This document shows, in pieces, positions 32,200 through 40,087 of a stretch of 64,000 nucleotides of DNA. Position 1 is the first letter of the stretch. Each line of letters opens with the position of its first letter. The notes below the pieces were generated by a model. It saw only the letters and a list, made by a program, of their open reading frames with translations, had not been told where the DNA came from and made no database searches. The translations under genes and the position numbers were made by a program. Origin of the DNA: Microbacterium maritypicum (lineage in GTDB: Bacteria > Actinomycetota > Actinomycetes > Actinomycetales > Microbacteriaceae); contig NZ_WAAQ01000001.1 in assembly GCF_008868125.1 (NCBI RefSeq), positions 248,001 through 312,000 of the forward strand, given 5' to 3'.

Positions 32200-34457
32200 G
32201 CGCGCAGGACAACGACCAGGCCAAGGCCAAGCGCGGCCGCGGCAAGGCGGCACCCGCCGTGGCCGAGGTCGAGCTGAGCGCCGAGGAGAAGTACGAGGCC
32301 GAGCTCGCCGAGCAGGCGCGTCAGAACTCCGGCGATTGGGACAGTGTCGCACCCGGCAAGGCCGACAACTTCGGCCCCAGCTTCGCGCGCATGATCGGGC
32401 TGCTGAAGCCGTCGGCCATCTGGTTCGTCTTCGTGTCGATCCTGGGCGCGATCGGCGTGGTCCTGACGGTCGCGGCGCCCAAGGTGCTCGCCGAGGCGAC
32501 GAACCTCGTCTACAAGGGCTTCATCTCGATCCAGCTCGGACAGCCGACCGACGGATTCCCCGGCTTCCCCGCCGGCACGTCGCAGGACGTCGTCGTCGAG
32601 GCCCTGCGAGCCGGCGGCCAAGACGACTTCGCGAACCAGGTCGGGGCGCTGGGTGACTTCACCGTCGGCCAGGGCGTCGACTTCGACGCGCTGCGGCTCG
32701 TCATCGCGGCGGTCCTCGGGATCTATGTGGCCGCGGCCTTCCTCACCTGGATCCAGGGCTACGTCATCAACGTGATCATGGTCCGCACCATGTGGCGACT
32801 GCGCGAGTCCGTCGAGGCGAAGATCAACCGCCTGCCGCTGGCCTACTTCGACAAGGTGCAGCGCGGCGAGCTGATCTCCCGCGTCACGAACGACATCGAC
32901 AACATCACGCAGACGATGCAGCAGTCGCTCTCCGGTGCCCTCACCTCGGTGCTCACCGTGATCGGCGTGCTCGTCATGATGTTCTCGATCTCGTGGCAGC
33001 TCGCGCTCGTGGCCCTGGTCACGCTGCCGCTCATGGGAGTGATCTTCGGCATCATCGGACCGCGGTCGCAGAAGGCCTTCGGCATGCAGTGGCGCAAGGT
33101 CGGTCGACTGAACGCCCGTGTCGAGGAGGCATTCTCGGGCCACGCGCTGGTGAAGGTCTTCGGACGCGAGAAGGATGCGCTTGACCGGTTCCAGGTCGAG
33201 AACGAAGAGCTGTTCCAGGCGAGCTTCAAGGCGCAGTTCCTCTCCGGCATCATCATGCCGGCCATGATGTTCGTCGGGAATCTCAGCTACGTGGGCATCG
33301 CGGTGCTCGGCGGTCTGATGGTCGCGAACGGTCAGCTCCGTCTCGGTGACGTGCAGGCGTTCATCCAGTACTCGCAGCAGTTCACGCAGCCGCTGTCCGA
33401 GCTGGGTGGCATGGCCGCGGTCGTGCAGTCCGGAACGGCATCGGCAGAGCGTGTCTTCGAGCTGCTGGACGCCGACGAGCAGGAGGCCGATGACGCCGAC
33501 GCTCCCGATCTGGTGGAGGGCAAGGGCGTGATCGAGTTCGAGAACGTCGCGTTCTCCTACACGCCGGAGCGTCCGCTCATCCGTGACCTGTCGTTCCGGG
33601 TCGAGCCCGGGCAGACGGTCGCCATCGTGGGGCCGACCGGGGCGGGGAAGACCACGCTCGTCAACCTGATCATGCGCTTCTACGAGCTCAGCGGCGGGCG
33701 GATCATGCTCGACGGCCAGGATATCGCCGAGGTCACCCGCGACGAGCTGCGCTCACGCACCGGCATGGTGCTGCAGGACCCGTGGCTGTTCGCCGGCAGC
33801 ATCCGCGAGAACATCCGCTACGGACGCTCCACCGCGACCGATGACGAGGTTCTCGCCGCCGCCAGAGCGACGTACGTCGACCGCTTCGTGCACGCCCTCC
33901 CCGAGGGCTACGACACGGTGCTCGACGAGGATGCAGCGAACGTGTCAGCGGGTGAGCGCCAGCTCATCACCATCGCGCGAGCCTTCGTCGCGCAGCCGTC
34001 GATCCTCATCCTCGATGAGGCCACCTCGGCGGTCGACACCCGCACCGAGCTGCTGCTGCAGCACGCGATGGCCGCGCTCCGTGAAGGACGTACGTCGTTC
34101 GTGATCGCGCACCGTCTGTCGACGATCCGCGACGCCGACCTCATCCTGGTGATGGAGCACGGCGACATCGTGGAGAAGGGCACGCACGACGAGCTGATCG
34201 CCGCGCAGGGCGCCTACTGGCGTCTGTACCAGTCGCAGTTCGAGCAGGCGGCGACCGACATCGACGCCGACGACGCTCTCACCGGGGCGACCCCGGTCGT
34301 CGTCACGGGTGAGGCGACCGACTCCGAAGGCGCCGCTGCGGAGGCCGCTGCCGCCGTGGCCGGAGCCTCGGTGGGTGCCCAGGTGCCGGCCGCGGAGACG
34401 GCGGCCGCGCAGGCTCTGCTGGAAGACGGAGCGGACGGCTCCGCCCGCCGCTCCTGA
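32196..34457 (+). CDS. ABC exporter half-transporter, catalytic subunit
   Basis: 753 residues. A charged N-terminal extension of about 60 residues precedes the six-helix exporter domain (about 65-410). The nucleotide-binding domain has Walker A GPTGAGKTTLV near 478, a changed signature NVSAGERQLITIARA, canonical Walker B ILILDEATSAVD with Glu near 604, and the H-loop His in VIAHRLSTIRDADL near 636. So this subunit carries the active Walker B/H-loop set, while its signature serves the degenerate site. The last 75 residues are an Ala/Glu-rich low-complexity tail. It forms an operon with the 30472 gene. Confidence 0.93.
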   Translation: MSAQDNDQAKAKRGRGKAAPAVAEVELSAEEKYEAELAEQARQNSGDWDSVAPGKADNFGPSFARMIGLLKPSAIWFVFVSILGAIGVVLTVAAPKVLAEATNLVYKGFISIQLGQPTDGFPGFPAGTSQDVVVEALRAGGQDDFANQVGALGDFTVGQGVDFDALRLVIAAVLGIYVAAAFLTWIQGYVINVIMVRTMWRLRESVEAKINRLPLAYFDKVQRGELISRVTNDIDNITQTMQQSLSGALTSVLTVIGVLVMMFSISWQLALVALVTLPLMGVIFGIIGPRSQKAFGMQWRKVGRLNARVEEAFSGHALVKVFGREKDALDRFQVENEELFQASFKAQFLSGIIMPAMMFVGNLSYVGIAVLGGLMVANGQLRLGDVQAFIQYSQQFTQPLSELGGMAAVVQSGTASAERVFELLDADEQEADDADAPDLVEGKGVIEFENVAFSYTPERPLIRDLSFRVEPGQTVAIVGPTGAGKTTLVNLIMRFYELSGGRIMLDGQDIAEVTRDELRSRTGMVLQDPWLFAGSIRENIRYGRSTATDDEVLAAARATYVDRFVHALPEGYDTVLDEDAANVSAGERQLITIARAFVAQPSILILDEATSAVDTRTELLLQHAMAALREGRTSFVIAHRLSTIRDADLILVMEHGDIVEKGTHDELIAAQGAYWRLYQSQFEQAATDIDADDALTGATPVVVTGEATDSEGAAAEAAAAVAGASVGAQVPAAETAAAQALLEDGADGSARRS

Positions 34458-34467
34458 TCTGCGGGCA

Positions 34468-34522
34468 CAGCACAGACGACGCCCCATTCCGCTCACGCGG
34501 GGTGGGGCGTCGTCCTGTGCTG
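34468..34522. terminator. Strong bidirectional hairpin terminator
   Basis: ACGACGCCCCA (34476-34486) pairs with TGGGGCGTCGT (34503-34513). The stem extends outward as CAGCACAG/CTGTGCTG with one bulged base, about 19 bp in all. It lies between the convergent exporter and carboxypeptidase genes. Confidence 0.88.
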
Positions 34523-34579
34523 GTCACGCGACCGGGAGGCGAACGACGCGCTCGGGAGATGCGTGAGCGGAGAGGGTGG

Positions 34580-36265
34580 TCAGGAGCGGTCGGTCGTGAT
34601 GCCGAGCAGTTCCAGCGGGTGGGTCAGACGCCACCACGGGCTCGGGCCCTCGACGTCTTCGGCCAGCACCAGAGGCGTCGTGATGGTGTTGAGGGGGCCG
34701 GCTGTGGTGAGCGTCCCCACCGCGTCGTCCTGCTCACGCTCGTCGCCGAGGGCGAAGTCCGCCGTGGCCGTGGCGGTCGCTGCGTTCCAGAGCACCACGT
34801 CGGCGTCGGATTCGGTGATGACGTCGACCTTCTCGCCCCAGGGGGTCGTGACCTGACCGACGACCGTGTTCTTCGCGACGGCCGGGGCCTGAGCTTCCAG
34901 CGCGGCTTCCGCCTCGGTGAACAGGGAGCGGGTGAGGGCGAGTCGCTGGTCGTTGCCGGCCTGGTTCAGGGCCGCGGCGTAGAGATGCACGGTCGTGTCG
35001 CCGATGACCACATCCTTCGCGGTGAGCAGGTTCCAGCCCACGAGCGTGCCGGTCTTGATGCCCACGACACCGGGGTCGTCGAGCATTCCGTTCGTGTTCA
35101 CGACGGTGCCGGCACCCGGAAGATCGACCGACCTGGTCCCCACGATCTCTGCGAACACCGGGTTCTGCATGGCGCGCTCACCGAGGGCGATCAGGGCCTC
35201 GGGAGTGGCGACGTTGCGTTCGTCGAAGCCCGACGGCGTCACCACGGTGATGCCGGTGAGCCCGCGTTCTCGCAGCCAGACCTCTGCGGCACGGGCGAAC
35301 TCGCGATCGGAACCCCAGATCTCGGTTGCCAGGCGGTCGATGTAGTTGTTCGCCGAGCCCATGAGCGTGCCCTGCAGCAGCTGATACTCCGTCAGAACGC
35401 CGCCGATCGGCACATCGAGGGCGGACTGGTCGCTGCGGCGGTAGTCCCAATACTTCACGCTGTCGGCGCGGGTGAACGAGAACTCGGGGCCCTGCTCGCC
35501 GAGCGCGAGCGGCATCCGGTCGAGCACCATCAGGCTGCTCACCACCTTGGTGATGCTCGCGATGCTCACCGCATCGGGGACCGATGCCGCGGTGCCCATG
35601 CCGGCGATCCCCACGGCGCCGGCGCCCTCGGTCGGCCAGGTGACCGTGGCAGCGGCGGCGGGCGTCGTCGCAAAATCGACCGACTGCACCGTGGGCGGCA
35701 CCTCGTGCAACGGCCACAGCAGCGTGGTGCCGGCGTACACGGCGACGATGCCGACGAGCGTGGCCAGAGGCGCCAGGATTCCGGGGCGGGCGATGGCCGG
35801 ACGAAGACGCGCCCCCCGCAGCAGGCCGTCGGTCGGTTCGGCTTCCGACATCTCGTCGAGAGTCGCGGCATCGGTGCCGGCGGCGGCCGTCGCGGTGTCC
35901 ACCCATGTCAGAGCTGTGGCGGTGGTGGTGTCATCCGCCCACCGGGGTGACGCGCCGTCCAGCAGGGCGAGGGCGTCGTCAGAGGTCTCTGCGGCGACGG
36001 GCTCGCGAGGAACGAAAGGCGGCTTGGTCAGGGCGGGGGTCGCCGGTTCCGGCGACACCACCGGCTCCGGCGGCACGACGGGATCCGGTACGAGGGGATC
36101 CTGCGCGACCACCGGCTCCGCGGCGAGCGCGGGTGTCGACGTCTGCTCGGCCGTCAGCACCGAACCGGCTGCCGCAGCATCGACAGGTCCGGAGGGGGAG
36201 GCGTTCGCCGGGCCGTCGTCGCCGACGACGCCCGTCGCCTCGTCGGCGGGATCTGAAGCGGTCAC
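34580..36265 (-). CDS. D-alanyl-D-alanine carboxypeptidase-like (S11 family) with long N-terminal extension
   Basis: 561 residues from GTG 36265. Residues 1-160 are Pro/Ala/Glu-rich and probably cytoplasmic and disordered. One membrane helix lies at about 163-184, and the rest is extracellular. The penicillin-binding motifs are intact: SITK (S237-K240), SAN (304-306) and KTG (404-406). It should trim D-Ala from peptidoglycan stem peptides. A TACCGT box 6 nt before the GTG supports this start; the frame is open to 36358. It is divergent from the TPP-riboswitch operon. Confidence 0.9.
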   Translation of the reverse strand: MTASDPADEATGVVGDDGPANASPSGPVDAAAAGSVLTAEQTSTPALAAEPVVAQDPLVPDPVVPPEPVVSPEPATPALTKPPFVPREPVAAETSDDALALLDGASPRWADDTTTATALTWVDTATAAAGTDAATLDEMSEAEPTDGLLRGARLRPAIARPGILAPLATLVGIVAVYAGTTLLWPLHEVPPTVQSVDFATTPAAAATVTWPTEGAGAVGIAGMGTAASVPDAVSIASITKVVSSLMVLDRMPLALGEQGPEFSFTRADSVKYWDYRRSDQSALDVPIGGVLTEYQLLQGTLMGSANNYIDRLATEIWGSDREFARAAEVWLRERGLTGITVVTPSGFDERNVATPEALIALGERAMQNPVFAEIVGTRSVDLPGAGTVVNTNGMLDDPGVVGIKTGTLVGWNLLTAKDVVIGDTTVHLYAAALNQAGNDQRLALTRSLFTEAEAALEAQAPAVAKNTVVGQVTTPWGEKVDVITESDADVVLWNAATATATADFALGDEREQDDAVGTLTTAGPLNTITTPLVLAEDVEGPSPWWRLTHPLELLGITTDRS

Positions 36266-36271
36266 TCGTTT

Positions 36272-36277
36272 ACGGTA
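36272..36277 (-). promoter_or_regulatory. -10 box of the carboxypeptidase gene (leaderless GTG)
   Basis: On the minus strand TACCGT is followed by 6 nt and then GTG 36265. Confidence 0.5.
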
Positions 36278-36337
36278 CCCAATCCCGGGCGAGTTCCGCG
36301 GTGCGCGGCCTTGTCGCCGTGCGGGTGTCGCCGGCGG

Positions 36338-36343
36338 TAGGAT
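36338..36343 (+). promoter_or_regulatory. -10 box of the TPP-riboswitch operon
   Basis: TAGGAT places the transcript start near 36350, just at the 5' edge of the aptamer. Confidence 0.5.
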
Positions 36344-36349
36344 CGTCAG

Positions 36350-36443
36350 CACAACCACGGGAGTCCGGCGAGCCGGGCTGAGAGGGAGCGAATCGCGCTT
36401 CGACCGTCGAACCTGATCTGGGTCATGCCAGCGCAGGGAGGAG
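36350..36443 (+). ncRNA. TPP riboswitch (THI element)
   Basis: The conserved aptamer core is readable: the P2/P3 segment GCCGGGCTGAGAGGGA, then CGTCGAACCTGATCTGGG, then GTCATGCCAGCGCAGGGAGG. The HMP-binding CTGAGA and the pyrophosphate-side ACCTGATCTGG are exact. The 3' closing strand contains the ribosome site of ykoE (GGGAGGAG, 36436-36443), which ligand binding should hide, so control is probably translational: high thiamine pyrophosphate turns the uptake operon off. Confidence 0.93.
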
Positions 36444-36448
36444 TTCAG

Positions 36449-37099
36449 ATGAGTACGTCCACGTCCACGTCCACATCCGCGACCGCGAAGACGCAGGGGA
36501 ACACCCCGGGCCGGAGCTACCTGCGCTGGCGGATCGTCGACATCGTCGTCGCCAGCGTCCTCGGAGTCGCAGCCGGCTTGATCTTCCTGGCCTGGAACGT
36601 CGGGTACCTCGGGCCGAAGGCCCTGCTCGAGCCGCTGCTCCCCGGCATCCAGGGCCTCCTCGACGGCCCGTGGCTCTTCGCCGGCGTGCTCGGCGGACTC
36701 ATCATCCGCAAGGCCGGGGCGGCGATCTACGTCGAGCTGCTCGCGGCGGTCGTCTCGGCGCTCATCGGCAACCAGTGGGGCGGGTTCCTCACCCTCGAGG
36801 CCGGACTCGTGCAGGGGCTCGGCGCCGAGCTGGTCTTCCTGCTCTTCTTCTACCGCCGCTGGTCGCTGCCCGTCGCGATCCTCGCAGGGGCCGGCGCCGC
36901 CCTTGCCGGTGGCATCAACAATCTCGTGCTCTGGTACGCCGGTTCCGGTCCCGCCTTCACCACCATCTACCTGATCAGCACGGTCATCTCGGGTGCCGTC
37001 ATCGCGGGTGCTCTGTCCTGGGTGCTGGCGCGCGGCATCGCCGCGACCGGGGCTCTGGACCGGTTCGGCTCCGGGCGCGAGGCGCGCGTCCGCGTCTGA
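36449..37099 (+). CDS. ykoE: ECF transporter substrate-binding (S) component, YkoE family
   Basis: 216 residues from ATG 36449. A Ser/Thr repeat N-terminus (residues 2-12) and an Arg/Trp segment (YLRWRIVDIVVASVLG) lead into five or six membrane helices, with SALIGNQWGGFLTLEAGLVQGLGAE in the middle, typical of YkoE. YkoE is the specificity subunit for hydroxymethylpyrimidine or thiamine precursors. The TPP riboswitch in front of it and the ykoD and ykoC genes behind it confirm the assignment. Its stop overlaps the ykoD start. Confidence 0.93.
   Translation: MSTSTSTSTSATAKTQGNTPGRSYLRWRIVDIVVASVLGVAAGLIFLAWNVGYLGPKALLEPLLPGIQGLLDGPWLFAGVLGGLIIRKAGAAIYVELLAAVVSALIGNQWGGFLTLEAGLVQGLGAELVFLLFFYRRWSLPVAILAGAGAALAGGINNLVLWYAGSGPAFTTIYLISTVISGAVIAGALSWVLARGIAATGALDRFGSGREARVRV
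36452..36478 (+). repeat. ACGTCC hexanucleotide repeat in ykoE
   Basis: Three to four ACGTCC/ACATCC units encode the Ser-Thr run at the N-terminus. Length changes stay in frame. Confidence 0.6.
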
Positions 37100-38562
37100 T
37101 GTCGGCCGATCAGACGGCCCCCGCCGCCGTCGAGGCCCGCGGCTGGGGGTGGCGTCACGCGAGTCGCCTCGCCTGGGCGCTGCGCGACATCTCCTTCCGC
37201 ATCGAGCCCGGTGAGCGTGTGCTCGTGCTCGGTGCGTCGGGTGCGGGCAAGTCGACCCTGCTGCACGGCCTCGCCGGCGTGCTCGGGGGTGAGGAAGAGG
37301 GCGAGAGCGAGGGCACGCTGATCGTCGACGGTGCTCCTGCCGTGGCCACCCGCGGACGTGCGGGGCTCGTGCTGCAGGATCCCGACTCCCAGGTGATCCT
37401 CGCGCGAGTGGGCGATGACGTGGCGTTCGGCTGCGAGAACCTCGGAGTCCCGCGAGCGCAGATCTGGCCGCGGGTGGAGGCGGCCCTGGATGCCGTCGGC
37501 CTCGATGTGCCGCTCGGGCACCCGACCAAGGCCCTGTCCGGTGGGCAGAAGCAGCGGCTGGCGCTCGCCGGGGTGCTGGCGATGGGGCCGGGTCTGGTGC
37601 TGCTCGATGAACCGACGGCGAATCTCGATCCCGCCGGGGTCATCGAGGTGCGCGATGCCGTGGAGCGGATGTTGCAGGCTCAGCCGTCGACGCTCATCGT
37701 CGTCGAGCACCGCCTCGAGGTCTGGTTGCCGCTCATCACGCGCGTGATCGTGATCGGGAGCGGCGGTGTGGTCGCCGACGGGGCACCGGCGGAAGTTCTC
37801 GGAGTCCGTGGTGCGCAGCTGGCCGCGGACGGCGTCTGGGTGCCGGGGCATCCTCCCGCCGCGCCACCGCCCCCGCTCTGGCCGCCAGGGGCAGGGGAGA
37901 CCCTGCTCTCGGCGCGCGACCTGGCCGTCGCCCGCGTCAAGGGGCGTCCTGTCGCCACCGGTATCGACCTCGATGTGCACGCGGGGGAGGCGCTCGCGAT
38001 CACCGGACCCAACGGGGCGGGCAAGTCGACGCTCGGTCTGACCCTCGCCGGGCTCCTTCCTCCAGCGAGTGGCGCGGTCGAGGCATCCGCGCTCCTCGCG
38101 AACGGTGCGGAGTCCGCGCCGATCCGCTGGAGCTCGCGGGATCTGCTGACCCGCATCGGCATGGTGTTCCAGGAGCCGGAGCATCAGCTGCTCGCGAAGA
38201 CCGTGCGCGAGGAACTGGCCGTCGGGCCACGGGCGCTCGGCATGACCGACGACGAGATCACCGCTCGCAGCGACGAGCTGCTCGCCCGTCTGCGCCTCGC
38301 CCACCTCGCCGCCGCCAACCCGTACACGCTCTCCGGCGGTGAGAAGCGCCGGCTCACGGTGGCTGCGGCCATCGCGACCAGACCGCGCGTGCTCGTGCTC
38401 GACGAGCCCACGTTCGGGCAGGATGCCCGCACCTGGGCCGAACTCGTCGCCATGCTCGCCGCGCTCCGGGACGAGGGAGCCGCCATCGTCACGATCACGC
38501 ACGACCTCGAGGTCGTGCGCGCCCTGCACGCCGCACGGTTCGAGCTGGGGGGTGCGTCATGA
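37099..38562 (+). CDS. ykoD: ECF transporter ATPase with two fused nucleotide-binding domains, YkoD family
   Basis: 487 residues from ATG 37099, sharing one base with the ykoE stop. Two ABC domains are fused in one chain. The first has Walker A GASGAGKST near residue 48, the Q-loop LVLQDPDSQ, signature ALSGGQKQRLALAG and LLDEPTANLDP. The second has GPNGAGKST near 310, VFQEPEHQ, TLSGGEKRRLTVAA and LDEPTFGQDA. They are joined by a Pro-rich linker around AAPPPPLWPPG. It powers uptake with YkoC and YkoE. The fused arrangement is typical of YkoD and replaces separate EcfA1/EcfA2 subunits. Confidence 0.93.
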   Translation: MSADQTAPAAVEARGWGWRHASRLAWALRDISFRIEPGERVLVLGASGAGKSTLLHGLAGVLGGEEEGESEGTLIVDGAPAVATRGRAGLVLQDPDSQVILARVGDDVAFGCENLGVPRAQIWPRVEAALDAVGLDVPLGHPTKALSGGQKQRLALAGVLAMGPGLVLLDEPTANLDPAGVIEVRDAVERMLQAQPSTLIVVEHRLEVWLPLITRVIVIGSGGVVADGAPAEVLGVRGAQLAADGVWVPGHPPAAPPPPLWPPGAGETLLSARDLAVARVKGRPVATGIDLDVHAGEALAITGPNGAGKSTLGLTLAGLLPPASGAVEASALLANGAESAPIRWSSRDLLTRIGMVFQEPEHQLLAKTVREELAVGPRALGMTDDEITARSDELLARLRLAHLAAANPYTLSGGEKRRLTVAAAIATRPRVLVLDEPTFGQDARTWAELVAMLAALRDEGAAIVTITHDLEVVRALHAARFELGGAS

Positions 38563-39350
38563 GCCTTCTCGAGACACGGGCACGCACCGGAGCGCTCGCC
38601 ACGGTCAACCCGGTGGCCAAACTCGGGGTGAGCGCGCTCATCGCGGTACCCCTGATCCTGACTCTCGATCCGGTCTCGGCCTCCGTCGCCCTCGCCCTGG
38701 AGTTCGTGCTGTTCCTGTTCGCCGGGATCGGCTGGCGCGAGTTCTGGGTGCGCACCTGGCCGGTGTGGCTCGCAGCGCCCCTCACCGGTCTCACGATCGC
38801 GCTCTACGGTCAGACCAGCGGCGTCGTCTACGTCGACTGGTTCGTGCTGCGCATCAGCGAGGGATCGCTCGCGCTGGCGCTCGCGACGATGCTGCGTGTG
38901 CTGGCGATCGCGCTGCCGTCGGTGGTGCTCTTCATCACCGTCGATCCGACCGACCTCGCCGACGGTCTCGGCCAGATCGTCCGTCTGCCCGCCCGATTCG
39001 TGCTCGGCGCACTCGCGGGCCTCCGGATGGTAGGCCTCTTCCTCGACGATTGGCGTGCGCTCGAGCTGGCGCGTCGGGCCAGGGGTGTGGCCGATCGCGG
39101 CCGCATCCGTCGCTTCCTGGGGATGGCCTTCGCCCTGCTCGTGCTCTCCATCCGTCGCGGCGCCAAACTGGCGACGGCCATGGAGGCGCGGGGTTTCGGG
39201 GCGCCTGGCCGGCGCACCTGGGCGCGAGAGTCACGCTTCGGGGCGGCCGAATGGCTGCTGCTCGCCGTGGGCGCGGCCATCTCCGGCATCGCGGTCGCTG
39301 CCGCCGTCGTCACCGGGGCGTGGAACTTCATCCTCGGTCCCTCGGCCTGA
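38559..39350 (+). CDS. ykoC: ECF transporter transmembrane (T) component, YkoC family
   Basis: 263 residues, start overlapping the ykoD stop (ATGA). Five or six membrane helices are present. The coupling-helix motif is visible as ALEARRARGVAD-type sequence (LELARRARGVADRGRIRR) near residue 170, and the second motif as ATAMEARGFGAPGRR near 205. These Ala-Arg-Gly motifs contact the ATPase. It is the last gene of the riboswitch operon and ends one base before the convergent KtrA stop. Confidence 0.92.
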   Translation: MSLLETRARTGALATVNPVAKLGVSALIAVPLILTLDPVSASVALALEFVLFLFAGIGWREFWVRTWPVWLAAPLTGLTIALYGQTSGVVYVDWFVLRISEGSLALALATMLRVLAIALPSVVLFITVDPTDLADGLGQIVRLPARFVLGALAGLRMVGLFLDDWRALELARRARGVADRGRIRRFLGMAFALLVLSIRRGAKLATAMEARGFGAPGRRTWARESRFGAAEWLLLAVGAAISGIAVAAAVVTGAWNFILGPSA

Positions 39351-39351
39351 G

Positions 39352-40047
39352 TCAACGCAACTGCGCGAACCTCTCGACCTTCGTGGTCGGACCGACGACG
39401 AGCACGGTGTCTCCTTCGCCCAGCACGGTGTCGGCCTCGGCGTTTCGCCATTCCCCTCGTTCGGGTCGATACGCGGCCACCGTGATCCCGTGGGTGCTGC
39501 GCACGGCGGCCTCTCTCAAGGTGATGCCCTGCAGGTGCCGGGGTGCGACGGTCTTGACGATCGCGTAGCCGCGGTCGATCTCCAGGTAGTCGGCGGCGGC
39601 GCCGCGCACGAGGTGGGCGACGCGTCGGCCCATGTCCTTCTCCGGATAGATGACGCGATGCACGCCGAGCTGTTCGAGGACCGCCCCGTGCTGCTCGTCG
39701 ACCGCCTTGGCCCAGATCACGGGTACCTGCAGCTGGAGCAGCAGGGACGCGGTGAGGATCGACGCGGTGATGTCGTTGCCGATCGCGAGGACGACACGAT
39801 CGAACTCGCCGACCGCGAGCTGTCGGAGCACGTCGAGCCGCGTCGAGTCCGCTCTGACCACCTGCGTGAGCTCGCCGTTGAGGGACTGCACGATGTCCTC
39901 GTCGGCGTCGATGCCGAGGACCTCGGTGCCCGACGACATCAGTTCGAGCGCGAGGGAGGTCCCGAAGCGTCCGAGGCCGATCACCGCGACGGAATCGGCT
40001 TCGGCGATGCGCCGGGCGTCAGGGGTGAAGGAGAGGAACTTGGTCAT
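39352..40047 (-). CDS. ktrA: Potassium uptake regulatory subunit (KtrA/TrkA-type RCK protein)
   Basis: 231 residues. The RCK-N nucleotide-binding domain starts with SVAVIGLGRFGTSLALELMSSG and the acidic end of strand 2 (GIDADEDIV). The RCK-C domain follows from about residue 145 (RHLQGITLREAAVRST to GEGDTVLVVG). Single RCK_N/RCK_C length matches KtrA rather than the doubled TrkA. It should gate the membrane subunit encoded 40 bases upstream in the same operon, in response to ATP/ADP and possibly c-di-AMP. An AAGGA ribosome site is present. Confidence 0.93.
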   Translation of the reverse strand: MTKFLSFTPDARRIAEADSVAVIGLGRFGTSLALELMSSGTEVLGIDADEDIVQSLNGELTQVVRADSTRLDVLRQLAVGEFDRVVLAIGNDITASILTASLLLQLQVPVIWAKAVDEQHGAVLEQLGVHRVIYPEKDMGRRVAHLVRGAAADYLEIDRGYAIVKTVAPRHLQGITLREAAVRSTHGITVAAYRPERGEWRNAEADTVLGEGDTVLVVGPTTKVERFAQLR

Positions 40048-40087
40048 GTGGTGTCCTTGTCGTCGAGCGATCGTGGGGGGAGACCGG

